Part shown: positions 10,174 to 25,200 of the stretch, piece by piece
Layout of the letters: each line of letters starts with the position of its first letter
Numbering within the stretch: position 1 is the first letter of the stretch
Assembly (NCBI GenBank): GCA_026874595.1
Contig: CM049322.1
Location: 5,503,900-5,567,899, forward strand
Direction: 5' to 3'
DNA: 64,000 nucleotides
Source: Sipunculus nudus
Lineage: Eukaryota > Annelida > Sipuncula > Golfingiida > Sipunculidae
Position numbers and translations under genes: made by a program
Notes under the pieces: model-generated
The model's input: only the letters and a program-made list of their open reading frames with translations
What the model was told of the DNA's origin: nothing
Databases searched by the model: none

Positions 10174-13100
10174 TTAACGTTGCTTCATACACAGCATCAA
10201 TTTTATACTTTCCAGGATCAATTCCTCTCTACTAACCAGAAGTGAACTCCTGCAACGGCAAAAAACAGACCCCTCAATAGCGAGAAGCCAGCCCTCTCCC
10301 AACAGGAAGTTAACTTCTGTTAAAAGCAAAGCAAATGACTGTTCCAATATCAACAATTTTTCCATATTAGGTAGAAGTGAACTCCTGCAACGGCAAAAAA
10401 CAGACCCCTCATTGGCGAGAAGCAAGCCCTCTACCAACAGGAAGTTAACTTCTAGTAGGAGCAAATGACTCGTGGTCAAGGACACTATATCGAAACCACA
10501 CTCCTGGATTTCAGTGTAAAACCAATGCTGGTTTCTAGTTTATATTATGTAAAAATTTTCTTTGGGCATGCTCAAAATGTTCACATTGCATGCTCATCAT
10601 CAAGATTAAAGAGAACAGCAATCCCTCTGTACTGACTGGAAGTTATTTCTTGTACAAGCAAGAGGTACAACCTGCCAATAGCACGATTGCAGCTTTCCCC
10701 TGACCACACCAACATAAACCCTTCACAGAAACAAGTCTATACTGTACAATCAAAAATAAGACATCTATAAAATTAAATTATTCTCTTCAAGGAAACACTC
10801 TTTAACCTTTCTAGTCGCAAAATAAACCTCATTCTGATAGTCGTATACATATGAGACTTGTGTATTCTTGCGTACAACAAAGTTCACTTCCAATCTGTGT
10901 TTTGTCACCAGAACCATTTTCCCGCTTGGGCTCAAAGTTTAACGGTGCTTCATACACAGCATCAATTTTATACTTTCCAGGATCAATTCCTCTCTACTAG
11001 CCAGAAGTGAACTCCTGCAACGGCAAAAAACAGACCCCTCAATAGCGAGAAGCCAGCCCTCTCCCAACAGGAAGTTAACCTCTGTTAAAAGCAAAGCAAA
11101 TGACTGTTCCAATATCAACAATTTTTCCATATTAGGTAGAAGTGAACTCCTGCAACGGCAAAAAGAGACCCCTCAATAGCGAGAAGCAAGCCCTCTACCA
11201 ACAGGAAGTTAACTTCTAGTAGGAGCAAAAGACTCGTGGTCAAGGACACTATATCGAAACACACTCCTTGATTTCAGTGTAAAACAATGCTGGTTTCTAG
11301 TTTATATTGTTAAAATTTTCTGTGGGCATGCTCAAAATGTTCACATTGCATGCTCATCATCAAATTTAAAGAGAACAGCAATCCTTCTGTACTGACTGGA
11401 AGTTATTTCTTGTACAAGCAAGAGGTACATCCTGCCATTAGCAAGATTGCAGCTTTCTCCTGACCACACCAACAGAAACAAGTCTATACTCTACAATCAA
11501 GAATAAGATATTTATAAAACTAAACTATTCTCTTCAAGGAAACATTGTTTAACCCTTCTAGTCGCAAAATAAACCTTAACCTGATAGTCGTATACATATG
11601 AGACTTGTGTATTCTTGCGTACAACAAAGTTCACTTCCAATCTTTTTTTTGTCACCAGAACCATCTCCCGCTTGGGCTCAAACTTTAACGGTGCTTCATA
11701 CACAGAATCAATTTTATACTTTCCAGGATCAATTCCTCTCTACTAACCAGAAGTGAACTCCTTCAACGGCAAAAAACAGACCCCTCAATAGCGAGAAGCC
11801 AGCCCTCTCCCAACAGGAAGTTAACTTCTGTTAAAAGCAAAGCAAATGACTGTTCCAATATCAACAATTTTTCCATATTAGGTAGAAGTGAACTCCTGCA
11901 ACGGCAAAAAACAGACCCCTCAATAGCGAGAAGCAAGCCCTCTACCAACAGGAAGTTAACTTCTAGTAAGAGCAAATGACTCGTGGTCAAGGACACTATA
12001 TCGAAACCACACTCCTGGATTTCAGTGTAAAACCAATGCTGGTTTCTAGTTCATATTATGTTAAAATTTTCTTTGGGCATGCTCAAAATGTTCACATTGC
12101 ATGCTCATCATCAAATTTAAAGAGAACAGCAATCCCTCTGTACTGACTGGAAGTTATTTCTTGTACAAGCAAGAGGTACATCCTGCCAATAGCAAGATTG
12201 CAGCTTTCTCCTGACCACACCAACAGAAACAAGTCTATACTCTACAATCAAGAATAAGATATTTATAAAACTAAACTATTCTCTTCAAGGAAACACTGTT
12301 TAACCCTTCTAGTCGCAAAATAAACCTCATCCTGATAGTCGTATACATATGAGACTTGTGTATTCTTGCGTACAACAAAGTTCCCTTCCAATCTTTTTTT
12401 TGTCACCAGAACCATCTCCCGCTTGGGCTCAAACTTTAACGTTGCTTCATACACAGCATCAATTTTATACTTTCCAGGATCAATTCCTCTCTACTAACCA
12501 GAAGTGAACTCCTTCAACGGCAAAAAACAGACCCCTCAATAGCGAGAAGCCAGCTCTCTCCCAACAGGAAGTTAACCTCTGTTAAAAGCAAAGCAAATGA
12601 CTGTTCCAATATCAACAATTTTTCCATATTAGGTAGAAGTGAACTCCTGCAACGGCAAAAACAGACCCCTCATTGGCGAGAAGCAAAGCCCTCTACCAAC
12701 AGGAAGTTAACTTCTAGTAAGAGCAAATGACTCGTGGTCAAGAACACTATATCGAAACCACACTCCTGGATTTCAGTGTAAAACCAATGCTGGTTTCTAG
12801 TTTATATTATGTTAAAATTTTCTTTGGGCATGCTCAAAATGTTCACATTGCATGCTCATCATCAAATTTAAAGAGAACAACAATCCCTCTGTACTGACTG
12901 GAAGTTATTTCTTGTACAAGCAAGAGGTATATCCTGCCAATAGCAAGATTGCAGCTTTCTCCTGACCACACCAACAGAAACAAGTCTATACTCTACAATC
13001 AAGAATAAGATATTTATAAAACTAAACTATTCTCTTCAAGGAAACACTGTTTAACCCTTCTAGTCGCAAAATAAACCTCATCCTGATAGTCGTATACATA

Positions 13101-16100
13101 TGAGACTTGTGTATTCTTGCGTACAACAAAGTTCCCTTCCAATCTTTTTTTTGTCACCAGAACCATCTCCCGCTTGGGCTCAAACTTTAACGTTGCTTCA
13201 TACACAGCATCAATTTTATACTTTCCAGGATCAATTCCTCTCTACTAACCAGAAGTGAACTCCTGCAACGGCAAAAAACAGACCCCTCAATAGCGAGAAG
13301 CCAGCCCTCTCCCAACAGGAAGTTAACTTCTGTTAAAAGCAAAGCAAATGACTGTTCCAATATCAACAATTTTTCCATATTAGGTAGAAGTGAACTCCTG
13401 CAACGGCAAAAAACAGACGCCTCATTGGCGAGAAGCAAGCCCTCTACCAACAGGAAGTTAACTTCTAGTAGGAGCAAATGACTCGTGGTCAAGGACACTA
13501 TATCGAAACCACACTCCTGGATTTCAGTGTAAAACCAATGCTGGTTTCTAGTTTATATTATGTTAAAATTTTCTTTGGGCATGCTCAAAATGTTCACATT
13601 GCATGCTCATCATCAAGATTAAAGAGAACAGCAATCCCTCTGTACTGACTGGAAGTTATTTCTTGTACAAGCAAGAGGTACAACCTGCCAATAGCACGAT
13701 TGCAGCTTTCCCCTGACCACACCAACATTAACCCTTCACAGAAACAAGTCTATACTGTACAATCAAGAATAAGACATCTATAAAATTAAATTATTCTCTT
13801 CAAGGAAACACTCTTTAACCTTTCTAGTCGCAAAATAAACCTCATTCTGATAGTCGTATACATATGAGACTTGTGTATTCTTGCGTACAACAAAGTTCAC
13901 TTCCAATCTGTGTTTTGTCACCAGAACCATTTTCCCGCTTGGGCTCCAAGTTTAACGATGCTTCATACACAGCATCAATTTTATACTTTCCAGGATCAAT
14001 TCCACTCTACTAGTCAGAAGTGAACTCCTGCAACGGCAAAAAACAGACCCCTCAATAGCGAGAAGCCAGCCCTCTCCCAACAGGAAGTTAACCTCTGTTA
14101 AAAGCAAAGCAAATGACTGTTCCAATATCAACAATTTTTCCATATTAGGTAGAAGTGAACTCCTGCAACGGCAAAAAACAGACGCCTCATTGGCGAGAAG
14201 CAAGCCCTCTACCAACAGGAAGTTAACTTCTAGTAGGAGCAAATGACTCGTGGTCAAGGACACTATATCGAAACCACACTCCTGGATTTCAGTGTAAAAC
14301 CAATGCTGGTTTCTAGTTTATATTATGTTAAAATTTTCTTTGGGCATGCTCATCATCAAAATTAAAGAGAACAGCAATCCCTCTGTACTGACTGGAAGTT
14401 ATTTCTTGTACAAGCAAGAGGTAAAATCTGCCAATAGCAAGATTGCAGCTTTCTCCTGACCACACCAACAGAAACAAGTCTATACTGTACAATCAAGAAT
14501 AAGATATCTATAAAACTAAACTATTCTCTTCAAGGAAACACTGTTTAACCTTTCTAGTCGCAAAATAAACCTCATCTTGATAGTCGTATACATATGAGAC
14601 TTGTGTATTCTTGCGTACAACAAAGTTCCCTTCCAATCTTTTTTTTGTCACCAGAACCATCTCCCGCTTGGGCTCAAACTTTAACGTTGCTTCATACACA
14701 GCATCAATTTTATACTTTCCAGGATCAATTCCTCTCTACTAACCAGAAGTGAACTCCTGCAACGGCAAAAAACAGACCCCTCAATAGCGAGAAGCCAGCC
14801 CTCTCCCAACAGGAAGTTAACTTCTGTTAAAAGCAAAGCAAATGACTGTTCCAATATAAACAATTTTTCCATATTAGGTAGAAGTGAACTCCTGCAACGG
14901 CAAAAAACAGACCCCTCATTGGCGAGAAGCAAGCCCTCTACCAACAGGAAGTTAACTTCTAGTAGGAGCAAATGACTCGTGGTCAAGGACACTATATCGA
15001 AACCACACTCCTGGATTTCAGTGTAAAACCAATGCTGGTTTCTAGTTTATATTATGTTAAAATTTTCTTTGGGCATGCTCAAAATGTTCACATTGCATGC
15101 TCATCATCAAGATTAAAGAGAACAGCAATCCCTCTGTACTGACTGGAAGTTATTTCTTGTACAAGCAAGAGGTACAACCTGCCAATAGCACGATTGCAGC
15201 TTTCCCCTGACCACACCAACATAAACCCTTCACAGAAACAAGTCTATACTGTACAATCAAAAATAAGACATCTATAAAATTAAATTATTCTCTTCAAGGA
15301 AACACTCTTTAACCTTTCTAGTCGCAAAATAAACCTCATTCTGATAGTCGTATACATATGAGACTTGTGTATTCTTGCGTACAACAAAGTTCACTTCCAA
15401 TCTGTGTTTTGTCACCAGAACCATTTTCCCGCTTGGGCTCAAAGTTTAACGGTGCTTCATACACAGCATCAATTTTATACTTTCCAGGATCAATTCCTCT
15501 CTACTAACCAGAAGTGAACTCCTTTAACGGCAAAAAACAGACCCCTCAATAGCGAGAAGCCAGCCCTCTCCCAACAGGAAGTTAACTTCTGTTAAAAGCA
15601 AAGCAAATGACTGTTCCAATATCAACAATTTTTCCATATTAGGTAGAAGTGAACTCCTGCAACGGCAAAAAACAGACCCCTCATTGGCGAGAAGCAAGCC
15701 CTCTACCAACAGGAAGTTAACTTCTAGTAAGAGCAAATGACTCGTGGTCAAGGACACTATATCGAAACCACACTCCTGGATTTCAGTGTAAAACCAATGC
15801 TGGTTTCTAGTTTATATTATGTTAAAATTTTCTTTGGGCATGCTCAAAATGTTCACATTGCATGCTCATCATCAAATTTAAAGAGAACAGCAATCCCTCT
15901 GTACTGACTGGAAGTTATTTCTTGTACAAGCAAGAGGTACATCCTGCCAATAGCAAGATTGCAGCTTTCTCCTGACCACACCAACAGAAACAAGTCTATA
16001 CTCTAGAATCAAGAATAAGATATTTATAAAACTAAACTATTCTCTTCAAGGAAACACTGTTTAACCCTTCTTGTCGCAAAATAAACCTCATCCTGATAGT

Positions 16101-16196
16101 CGTATACATATGAGACTTGTGTATTCTTGCGTACAACAAAGTTCCCTTCCAATCTTTTTTTTGTCACCAGAACCATCTCCCGCTTGGGCTCAAACT
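10174..16196. repeat. Mixed monomers, eight units
   Basis: Phase marks lie at 10174, 10939, 11685, 12436, 13187, 13952, 14681 and 15446 (intervals 765, 746, 751, 751, 765, 729, 765, 751). Units 10939 and 11685 resemble the second and third units of the preceding trimer, forming a partial third copy. Unit 13187 and unit 13952 share the private change AGACGCCTCATTGG in sub-repeat B, so one was probably copied from the other. The unit at 12436 has a one-base loss in the A6 run and an extra A in GCAAAGCCC near 12687. Confidence 0.85.
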
Positions 16197-19100
16197 TTAA
16201 CGTTGCTTCATACACAGCATCAATTTTATACTTTCCAGGATCAATTCCTCTCTACTAACCAGAAGTGAACTCCTGCAACGGCAAAAAACAGACCCCTCAA
16301 TAGCGAGTAGCCAGCCCTCTCCCAAGAGGAAGTTAACTTCTGTTAAAAGCAAAGCAAATGACTGTTCCAATATCAACAATTTTTCCATATTAGGTAGAAG
16401 TGAACTCCTGCAACGGCAAAAAAACAGACCCCTCAATAGCGAGAAGCAAGCCCTCTCGCAACAGGAAGTTAACTTCTAGTAGGAGCAAATGACTCGTGGT
16501 CAAGGACACTATATCGAAACCACACTCCTGGATTTCAGTGTAAAACCAATGCTGGTTTCTAGTTTATATTATGTTAAAATTTTCTTTGGGCATGCTCAAA
16601 ATGTTCACATTGCATGCTCATCATCAAGATTAAAGAGAACAGCAATCCCTCTGTACTGACTGGAAGTTAATTCTTGTACAAGCAAGAGGTATATCCTGCC
16701 AATAGCAAGATTGCAGCTTTCTCCTGACCACACCAACAGAAACAAGTCTATACTGTACAATCAAGAATAAGACATCTATAAAATTAAATTATTCTCTTCA
16801 AGGAAACACTCTTTAACCTTTCTAGTCGCAAAATAAACCTCATTCTGATAGTCGTATACATATGAGACTTGTGTATTCTTGCGTACAACAAAGTTCACTT
16901 CCAATCTGTGTTTTGTCACCAGAACCATTTTCCCGCTTGGGCTCCAAGTTTAACGATGCTTCATACACAGCATCAATTTTATACTTTCCAGGATCAATTC
17001 CTCTCTACTAGTCAGAAGTGAACTCCTGCAACGGCAAAAAACAGACCCCTCAATAGCGAGAAGCCAGCCCTCTCCCAACAGGAAGTTAACCTCTGTTAAA
17101 AGCAAAGCAAATGACTGTTCCAATATCAACAATTTTTCCATATTAGGTAGAAGTGAACTCCTGCAACGGCAAAAAACAGACCCCTCAAAAGGGAGAAGCA
17201 AGCCCTCTACCAACAGGAAGTTAACTTCTAGTAAGAGCAAATAATTCGTGGTCAAGGACACTATATCGAAACCACACTCCTGGATTTCAGTGTAAAACCA
17301 ATGCTGGTTTCTAGTTTATATTATGTTAAAATTATCTTTGGGAATGCTCATCATCAAAATTAAAGAGAACAGCAATCCCTCTGTACTGACTGGAAGTTAT
17401 TTATTGTACAAGCAAGAGGTACATCCTGCCAATAGCAAGATTGCAGCTTTCTCCTGACCACACCAACAGAAACAAGTCTATACTCTACAATCAAGAATAA
17501 GATATCTATAAAACTAAATTATTCTCTTCAAGAAAACACTGTTTATCCTTTCTAGTCGCAAAATAAACCTCATCCTGATAGTCGTATACATATGGGACTT
17601 GTGTATTCTTGCGTACAACAAAGTTCACTTCCAATCTTTTTTTTGTCACCAGAACCATTTTCCCGCTTGGGCTCAAAGTTTAACGGTGCTTCATACACAG
17701 CATCAATTTTATACTTTCCAGAATCAATTCCACTCTACTAACCAGATGTGAACTCCTGCAACGGCAAAAAACAGACCCCTCAATAGCGAGAAGCAAGCCC
17801 TCTCCCAACAGGATGTTAACTTCTGTTAAAAGCAAAGCAAATGACTGTTCCAATATCAACAATTTTTCCATATTAGGTAGAAGTGAACTCCTGCAACGGC
17901 AAAAAACAGACCCCTCAATAGCGAGAAGCAAGCCCTCTACCAACAGGAAGTTAACTTCTAGTAGGAGCAAATGACTCGTGCTCAAGGACACTATATCGAA
18001 ACACACTCCTGGATTTCAGAGTAAAACCAATGCTGGTTTCTAGTTTATATTATGTTAAAATTTTCTTTGGGCATGCTCATCATCAAAATTAAAGAGAACA
18101 GCAATCCCTCTGTACTGACTGGAAGTTATTTATTGTACAAGCAAGAGGTACATCCTGCCAATAGCAAGATTGCAGCTTTCTCCTGACCACACCAACAGAA
18201 ACAAGTCTATACTCTACAATCAAGAATAAGATATCTATAAAACTAAATTATTCTCTTCAAGAAAACACTGTTTATCCTTTCTAGTCGCAAAATAAACCTC
18301 ATCCTGATAGTCGTATACATATGAGACTTGTGTATTCTTGCGTACAACAAAGTTCACTTCCAATCTTTTTTTTGTCACCAGAACCATTTTCCCGCTTGGG
18401 CTCAAAGTTTAACGGTGCTTCATACACAGCATCAATTTTATACTTTCCAGAATCAATTCCACTCTACTAACCAGATGTGAACTCCTGCAACGGCAAAAAA
18501 CGGACCCCTCAATAGCGAGAAGCAAGGCCTCTCCCAACAGGATGTTAACTTCTGTTAAAAGCAAAGCAAATGACTGTTCCAATATCAACAATTTTTCCAT
18601 ATTAGGTAGAAGTGAACTCCTGCAACGGCAAAAAAGAGACCCCTCAATAGCGAGAAGCAAGCCCTCTACCAACAGGAAGTTAACTTCTAGTAGGAGCAAA
18701 TGACTCGTGGTCAAGGACACGATATCGAAACACACTCCTGGATTTCAGTGTAAAACCAATGCTGGTTTCTAGTTTATATTATGTTAAAATTTTCTTTTGG
18801 GCATGCTCATCATCAAGATTAAAGAGAACAGCAATCCCTCTGTACTGACTGGAAGTTATTTCTTGTACAAGCAAGAGGTACAACCTGCCAATAGCACGAT
18901 TGCAGCTTTCCCCTGACCACACCAACATAAACCCTTCACAGAAACAAGTCTATACTGTACAATCAAGAATAAGACATCTATAAAATTAAATTATTCTCTT
19001 CAAGGAAACACTCTTTAACCTTTCTAGTCGCAAAATAAACCTCATTCTGATAGTCGTATACATATGAGACTTGTGTATTCTTGCGTACAACAAAGTTCAC

Positions 19101-22100
19101 TTCCAATCTGTGTTTTGTCACCAGAACCATTTTCCCGCTTGGGCTCAAAGTTTAAAGGTGCTTCATACACAGCATCAATTTTATACTTTCCAGGATAAAT
19201 TCCTCTCCACTAACCAGAAGTAAACTCCTGCAACGGCAAAAAACAGACCCCTCAATACCGAGAAGCCAGCCCTCTCCCAACAGGAAGTTAACTTCTGTTA
19301 AAAGCAAAGCAAATGACTGTTCCAATATCAACAATCTTTCCATATTAGGTAGAAGTGAACTCCTGCAACGGCAAAAAAACAGACCCCTCAATAGCGAGAA
19401 GCAAGCCCTCTCGCAACAGGAAGTTAACTTCTAGTAGGAGCAAATGACTCGTGGTCAAGGACACTATATCGAAACCACACTCCTGGATTTCAGTGTAAAA
19501 CCAATGCTGGTTTCTAGTTTATATTATGTTAAAATTTTCTTTGGGCATGCTCAAAATGTTCACATTGCATGCTCATCATCAAGATTAAAAAGAACACAAA
19601 TCCCTCTGTACTGACTGGAAGTTAATTCTTGTACAAGCAAGAGGTAAATTCTGCCAATAGCAAGATTGCAGTTTTCTCCTGACCACACCAACAGAAACAA
19701 GTCTATACTGTACAATCAAGAATAAGACATCTAAAAAATTAAATTATTCTCTTCAAGGAAACACTCTTTAACCTTTCTAGTCGCAAAATAAACCTCATTC
19801 TGATAGTCGTATACATATGAGACTTGTGTATTCTTGCGTACAACAAAGTTCACTTCCAATCTGTGTTTTGTCACCAGAACCATTTTCCCGCTTGGGCTCC
19901 AAGTTTAACGATGCTTCATACACAGCATCAATTTTATACTTTCCAGGATCAATTCCTCTCTACTAGTCAGAAGTGAACTCATGCAACGGCAAAAAACAGA
20001 CCCCTCAATAGCGAGAAGCCAGCCCTCTCCCAACAGGAAGTTAACCTCTGTTAAAAGCAAAGCAAATGACTGTTCCAATATCAACAATTTTTCCATATTA
20101 GGTAGAAGTGAACTCCTGCAACGGCAAAAAACAGACCCCTCAAAAGGGAGAAGCAAGCCCTCTACCAACAGGAAGTTAACTTCTAGTAAGAGCAAATGAT
20201 TCGTGGTCAAGGACACTATATCGAAACCACACTCCTGGATTTCAGTGTAAAACCAATGCTGGTTTCTAGTTTATATTATGTTAAAATTATCTTTGGGAAT
20301 GCTCATCATCAAAATTAAAGAGAACAGCAATCCCTCTGTACTGACTGGAAGTTATTTATTGTACAAGCAAGAGGTACATCCTGCCAATAGCAAGATTGCA
20401 GCTTTCTCCTGACCACACCAACAGAAACAAGTCTATACTCTACAATCAAGAATAAGATATCTATAAAACTAAATTATTCTCTTCAAGAAAACACTGTTTA
20501 TCCTTTCTAGTCGCAAAATAAACCTCATCCTGATAGTCGTATACATATGGGACTTGTGTATTCTTGCGTACAACAAAGTTAACTTCCAATCTTTTTTTTG
20601 TCACCAGAACCATTTTCCCGCTTGGGCTCAAAGTTTAACGGTGCTTCATACACAGCATCAATTTTATACTTTCCAGAATCAATTCCACTCTACTAACCAG
20701 ATGTGAACTCCTGCAACGGCAAAAAACAGACCCCTCAATAGCGAGAAGCAAGCCCTCTCCCAACAGGATGTTAACTTCTGTTAAAAGCAAAGCAAATGAC
20801 TGTTCCAATATCAACAATTTTTCCATATTAGGTAGAAGTGAACTCCTGCAACGGCAAAAAAACAGACCCCTCAATAGCGAGAAGCAAGCCCTCTACCAAC
20901 AGGAAGTTAACTTCTATTAGGAGCAAATGACTCGTGGTCAAGGACACTATATCGAAACACACTCCTGGATTTCAGTGTAAAACCAATGCTGGTTTCTAGT
21001 TTATATTATGTTAAAATTTTCTTTGGGCATGCTCATCATCAAAATTAAAGAGAACAGCAATCCCTCTGTACTGACTGGAAGTTATTTATTGTACAAGCAA
21101 GAGGTACATCCTGCCAATAGCAAGATTGCAGCTTTCTCCTGACCACACCAACAGAAACAAGTCTATACTCTACAATCAAGAATAAGATATCTATAAAACT
21201 AAATTATTCACTTCAAGAAAACACTGTTTATCCTTTCTAGTCGCAAAATAAACCTCATCCTGATAGTCGTATACATATGAGACTTGTGTATTCTTGCGTA
21301 CAACAAAGTTCACTTCCAATCTTTTTTTTGTCACCAGAACCATTTTCCCGCTTGGGCTCAAAGTTTAACGGTGCTTCATACACAGCATCAATTTTATACT
21401 TTCCAGAATCAATTCCACTCTACTAACCAGATGTGAACTCCTGCAACGGCAAAAAACAGACCCCTCAATAGCGAGAAGCAAGCCCTCTCCCAACAGGATG
21501 TTAACTTCTGTTAAAAGCAAAGCAAATGACTGTTCCAATATCAACAATTTTTCCATATTAGGTAGAAGTGAACTCCTGCAACGGCAAAAAAGAGACCCCT
21601 CAATAGCGAGAAGCAAGCCCTCTACCAACAGGAAGTTAACTTCTAGTAGGAGCAAATGACTCGTGGTCAAGGACACGATATCGAAACACACTCCTGGATT
21701 TCAGTGTAAAACCAATGCTGGTTTCTAGTTTATATTATGTTAAAATTTTCTTTTGGGCATGCTCATCATCAAGATTAAAGAGAACAGCAATCCCTCTGTA
21801 CTGACTGGAAGTTATTTCTTGTACAAGCAAGAGGTACAACCTGCCAATAGCACGATTGCAGCTTTCCCCTGACCACACCAACATAAACCCTTCACAGAAA
21901 GAAGTCTATACTGTACAATCAAGAATAAGACATCTATAAAATTAAATTATTCTCTTCAAGGAAACACTCTTTAACCTTTCTAGTCGCAAAATAAACCTCA
22001 TTCTGATAGTCGTATACATATGAGACTTGTGTATTCTTGCGTACAACAAAGTTCACTTCCAATCTGTGTTTTGTCACCAGAACCATTTTCCCGCTTGGGC

Positions 22101-22107
22101 TCAAAGT
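16197..22107. repeat. Tetramer higher-order repeat, 2.955 kb, two copies
   Basis: Phase marks 16950, 17680 and 18409 pair with 19905, 20635 and 21365 at an offset of 2955-2956 bp. Markers shared by both copies are CTCTCGCAACAGG (16456, 19411), CAAAAGGGAGAAG (17186, 20141), GGGAATGCTCATC (17340, 20294), CATATGGGACTTG and CCAGATGTGAAC. Clear similarity starts near 16440. Before that the first copy is a CGAGTAGCC-type unit, while the second has the GGATAAATTCC type also found near 56272, so at least one crossover lies at this edge. Confidence 0.88.
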
Positions 22108-25100
22108 TTAACGATGCTTCATACACAGCATCAATTTTATACTTTCCAGGATCAATTCCTCTCTACTAGTCAGAAGTGAACTCCTGCAACGGCAAAAAAC
22201 AAACCCCTCAATAGCGAGAAGCCAGACCTCTCCCAACAGGAAGTTAACCTCTGTTAAAAGCAAAGCAAATGACTGTTCCAATATCAACAATTTTTCCATA
22301 TTAGGTAGAAGTGAACTCCTGCAACGGCAAAAAACAGACCCCTCAAAAGCAAGAAGCAAGCCCTCTTCCAACAGGAAGTTAACTTCTAGTACGAGCAAAT
22401 GACTCGTGGTCAAGGACACTATATCGAAACACACTCCTGGATTTCAGTGTAAAACCAATGCTGGTTTCTAGTTTATATTATGTTAAAATTTTCTTTGGGC
22501 ATGCTCATCATCAAAATTAAAGAGAACAGCAATCCCTCTGTACTGACTGGAAGTTATTTATTGTACAAGCAAGAGGTACATCCTGCCAATAGCAAGATTG
22601 CAGCTTTCTCCTGACCACACCAACAGAAACAAGTCTATACTCTACAATCAAGAATAAGATATCTATAAAACTAAATTATTCTCTTCAAGAAAACACTGTT
22701 TATCCTTTCTAGTCGCAAAATAAACCTCATCCTGATAGTCGTATACATATGAGACTTGTGTATTCTTGCGTACAACAAAGTTCACTTCCAATCTTTTTTT
22801 TGTCACCAGAACCATTTTCCCGCTTGGGCTCAAAGTTTAACGGTGCTTCATACACAGCATCAATTTTATACTTTCCAGAATCAATTCCACTCTACTAACC
22901 AGATGTGAACTCCTGCAACGGCAAAAAACAGACCCCTCAATAGCGAGAAGCAAGCCCTCTCCCAACAGGATGTTAACTTCTGTTAAAAGCAAAGCAAATG
23001 ACTGTTCCAATATCAACAATTTTTCCATATTAGGTAGAAGTGAACTCCTGCAACGGCAAAAAAGAGACCCCTCAATAGCGAGAAGCAAGCCCTCTACCAA
23101 CAGGAAGTTAACTTCTAGTAGGAGCAAATGACTCGTGGTCAAGGACACGATATCGAAACACACTCCTGGATTTCAGTGTAAAACCAATGCTGGTTTCTAG
23201 TTTATAGTATGTTAAAATTTTCTTTGGGCATGCTCATCATCAAAATTAAAGAGAACAGCAATCCCTCTGTACTGACTGGAAGTTATTTCTTGTACAAGCA
23301 AGAGGTAAATTCTGCCAATAGCAAGATTGCAGCTTTCTCCTGACCACACCAACAGAAACAAGTCTATACTGTACAATCAAGAATAAGATATCTATAAAAC
23401 TAAACTATTCTCTTCAAGGAAACACTGTTTAACCTTTCTAGTCGCAAAAAAAACCTCATCCTGATAGTCGTATACATATGAGACTTGTGTATTCTTGCGT
23501 ACAACAAAGTTCACTTCCAATCTGTGTTTTGTCACCAGAACCATTTTCCCGCTTAGGCTCAAAGTTTAACGGTGCTTCATACACAGCATCAATTTTATAC
23601 TTTCCAGGATCAATTCCTCTCTACTAGCCAGAAGTGAACTCCTGCAACGGCAAAAAACAGATCCCTCAATAGCGAGAAGCCAGCCCTCTCCCAATAGGAA
23701 GTTAACTTCTGTTAAAAGCAAAGCAAATGACTGTATCAATATCAACAATTTTTCCATATTAGGTAGAAGTGAACTCCTGCAACGGCAAAAAACAGACCCC
23801 TCAATAGCGAGAAGCAAGCCCTCTACCAACAGGAAGTTAACTTCTAGTAGGAGCAAATGACCCGTGGTCAAGGACATTATATCGAAACACACTCCTGGAT
23901 TTCAGTGTAAAACCAATGCTGGTTTCTAGTTTATATTATGTTAAAATTTTCTTTGGGCATGCTCAAAATGTTCACATTGCATGCTCATCATCAAATTTAA
24001 AGAGAACAGCAATCCCTCTGTACTGACTGGAAGTTATTTCTTGTACAAGCAAGAGGTACATCCTGCCAATAGCAAGATTGCAGCTTTCTCCTGACCACAC
24101 CAACAGAAACAAGTCTATACTTCACAATCAAGAATAAGATATTTATAAAACTAAACTATTCTCTTCAAGGAAACACTGTTTAACCTTTCTAGTCGCAAAA
24201 TAAACCTCATCCTGATAGTCGTATACATATGAGACTTGTGTATTCTTGCGTACAACAAAGTTCACTTCCAATCTTTTTTTTGTCACCAGAACCATTTTCC
24301 CGCTTGGGCTCAAAGTTTAACGGTGCTTCATATACAGCATCAATTTTATACTTTCCAGGATCAATTCCTCTCTACTAGCCAGAAGTGAACTCCTGCAACG
24401 GCAAAAAACAGACCCCTCAATAGCGAGAAGCCAGCCCTCTCCCAACAGGAAGTTAACCTCTGTTAAAAGCAAAGCAAATGACTGTTCCAATATCAACAAT
24501 TTTTTCCATATTAGGTAGAAGTGAACTCCTGCAACGGCAAAAAACAGACCCCTCAATAGCGAGAAGCCAGCCCTCTCCCAACAGGAAGTTAACCTCTGTT
24601 AAAAGCAAAGCAAATGACTGTTCCAATATCAACAATTTTTCCATATTAGGTAGAAGTGAACTCCTGCAACGGCAAAAAACAGACCCCTCAATAGCGAGAA
24701 GCAAGCCCTCTACCAACAGGAAGTTAACTTCTAGTAGGAGCAAATGACTCGTGGTCAAGGACACTATATCGAAACACACTCCTGGATTTCAGTGTAAAAC
24801 CAATGCTGGTTTCTAGTTTATATTGTTAAAATTTTCTTTGGGCATGCTCAAAATGTTCACATTGCATGCTCATCATCAAATTTAAAGAGAACAGCAATCC
24901 TTCTGTACTGACTGGAAGTTATTTCTTGTACAAGCAAGAGGTACATCCTGCCAATAGCAAGATTGCAGCTTTCTCCTGACCACACCAACAGAAACAAGTC
25001 TATACTCTACAATCAAGAATAAGATATTTATAAAACTAAACTATTCTCTTCAAGGAAACACTGTTTAACCCTTCTAGTCGCAAAATAAACCTTAACCTGA

Positions 25101-25200
25101 TAGTCGTATACATATGAGACTTGTGTATTCTTGCGTACAACAAAGTTCCCTTCCAATCTTTTTTTTGTCACCAGAACCATCTCCCGCTTGGGCTCAAACT
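22108..25200. repeat. Four-unit block, earliest copy of a recurrent module
   Basis: Phase marks lie at 22108, 22837, 23566 and 24317 (intervals 729, 729, 751, 884). The same order of units recurs at 38001-41093 and, with one extra unit, at 46371-50193. Diagnostic variants are ACAAACCCCTC with GCCAGACCTC (first unit), CCAGATGTG with AAAAGAGACCCC (second), AGATCCCTC with CCCAATAGG (third), and CATATACAGC with a third sub-repeat (fourth). Confidence 0.9.
24381..24749. repeat. Sub-repeat triplication (A-A-B)
   Basis: Sub-repeat starts lie at 24381, 24517 and 24652, so A plus linker is present twice before B. The first linker has a T6 run where the second has T5, making the first period 136 bp and the second 135 bp. 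This extra period is why the monomer spans 884 bp. On the minus strand it adds a third splice-acceptor-like tract. Confidence 0.93.
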
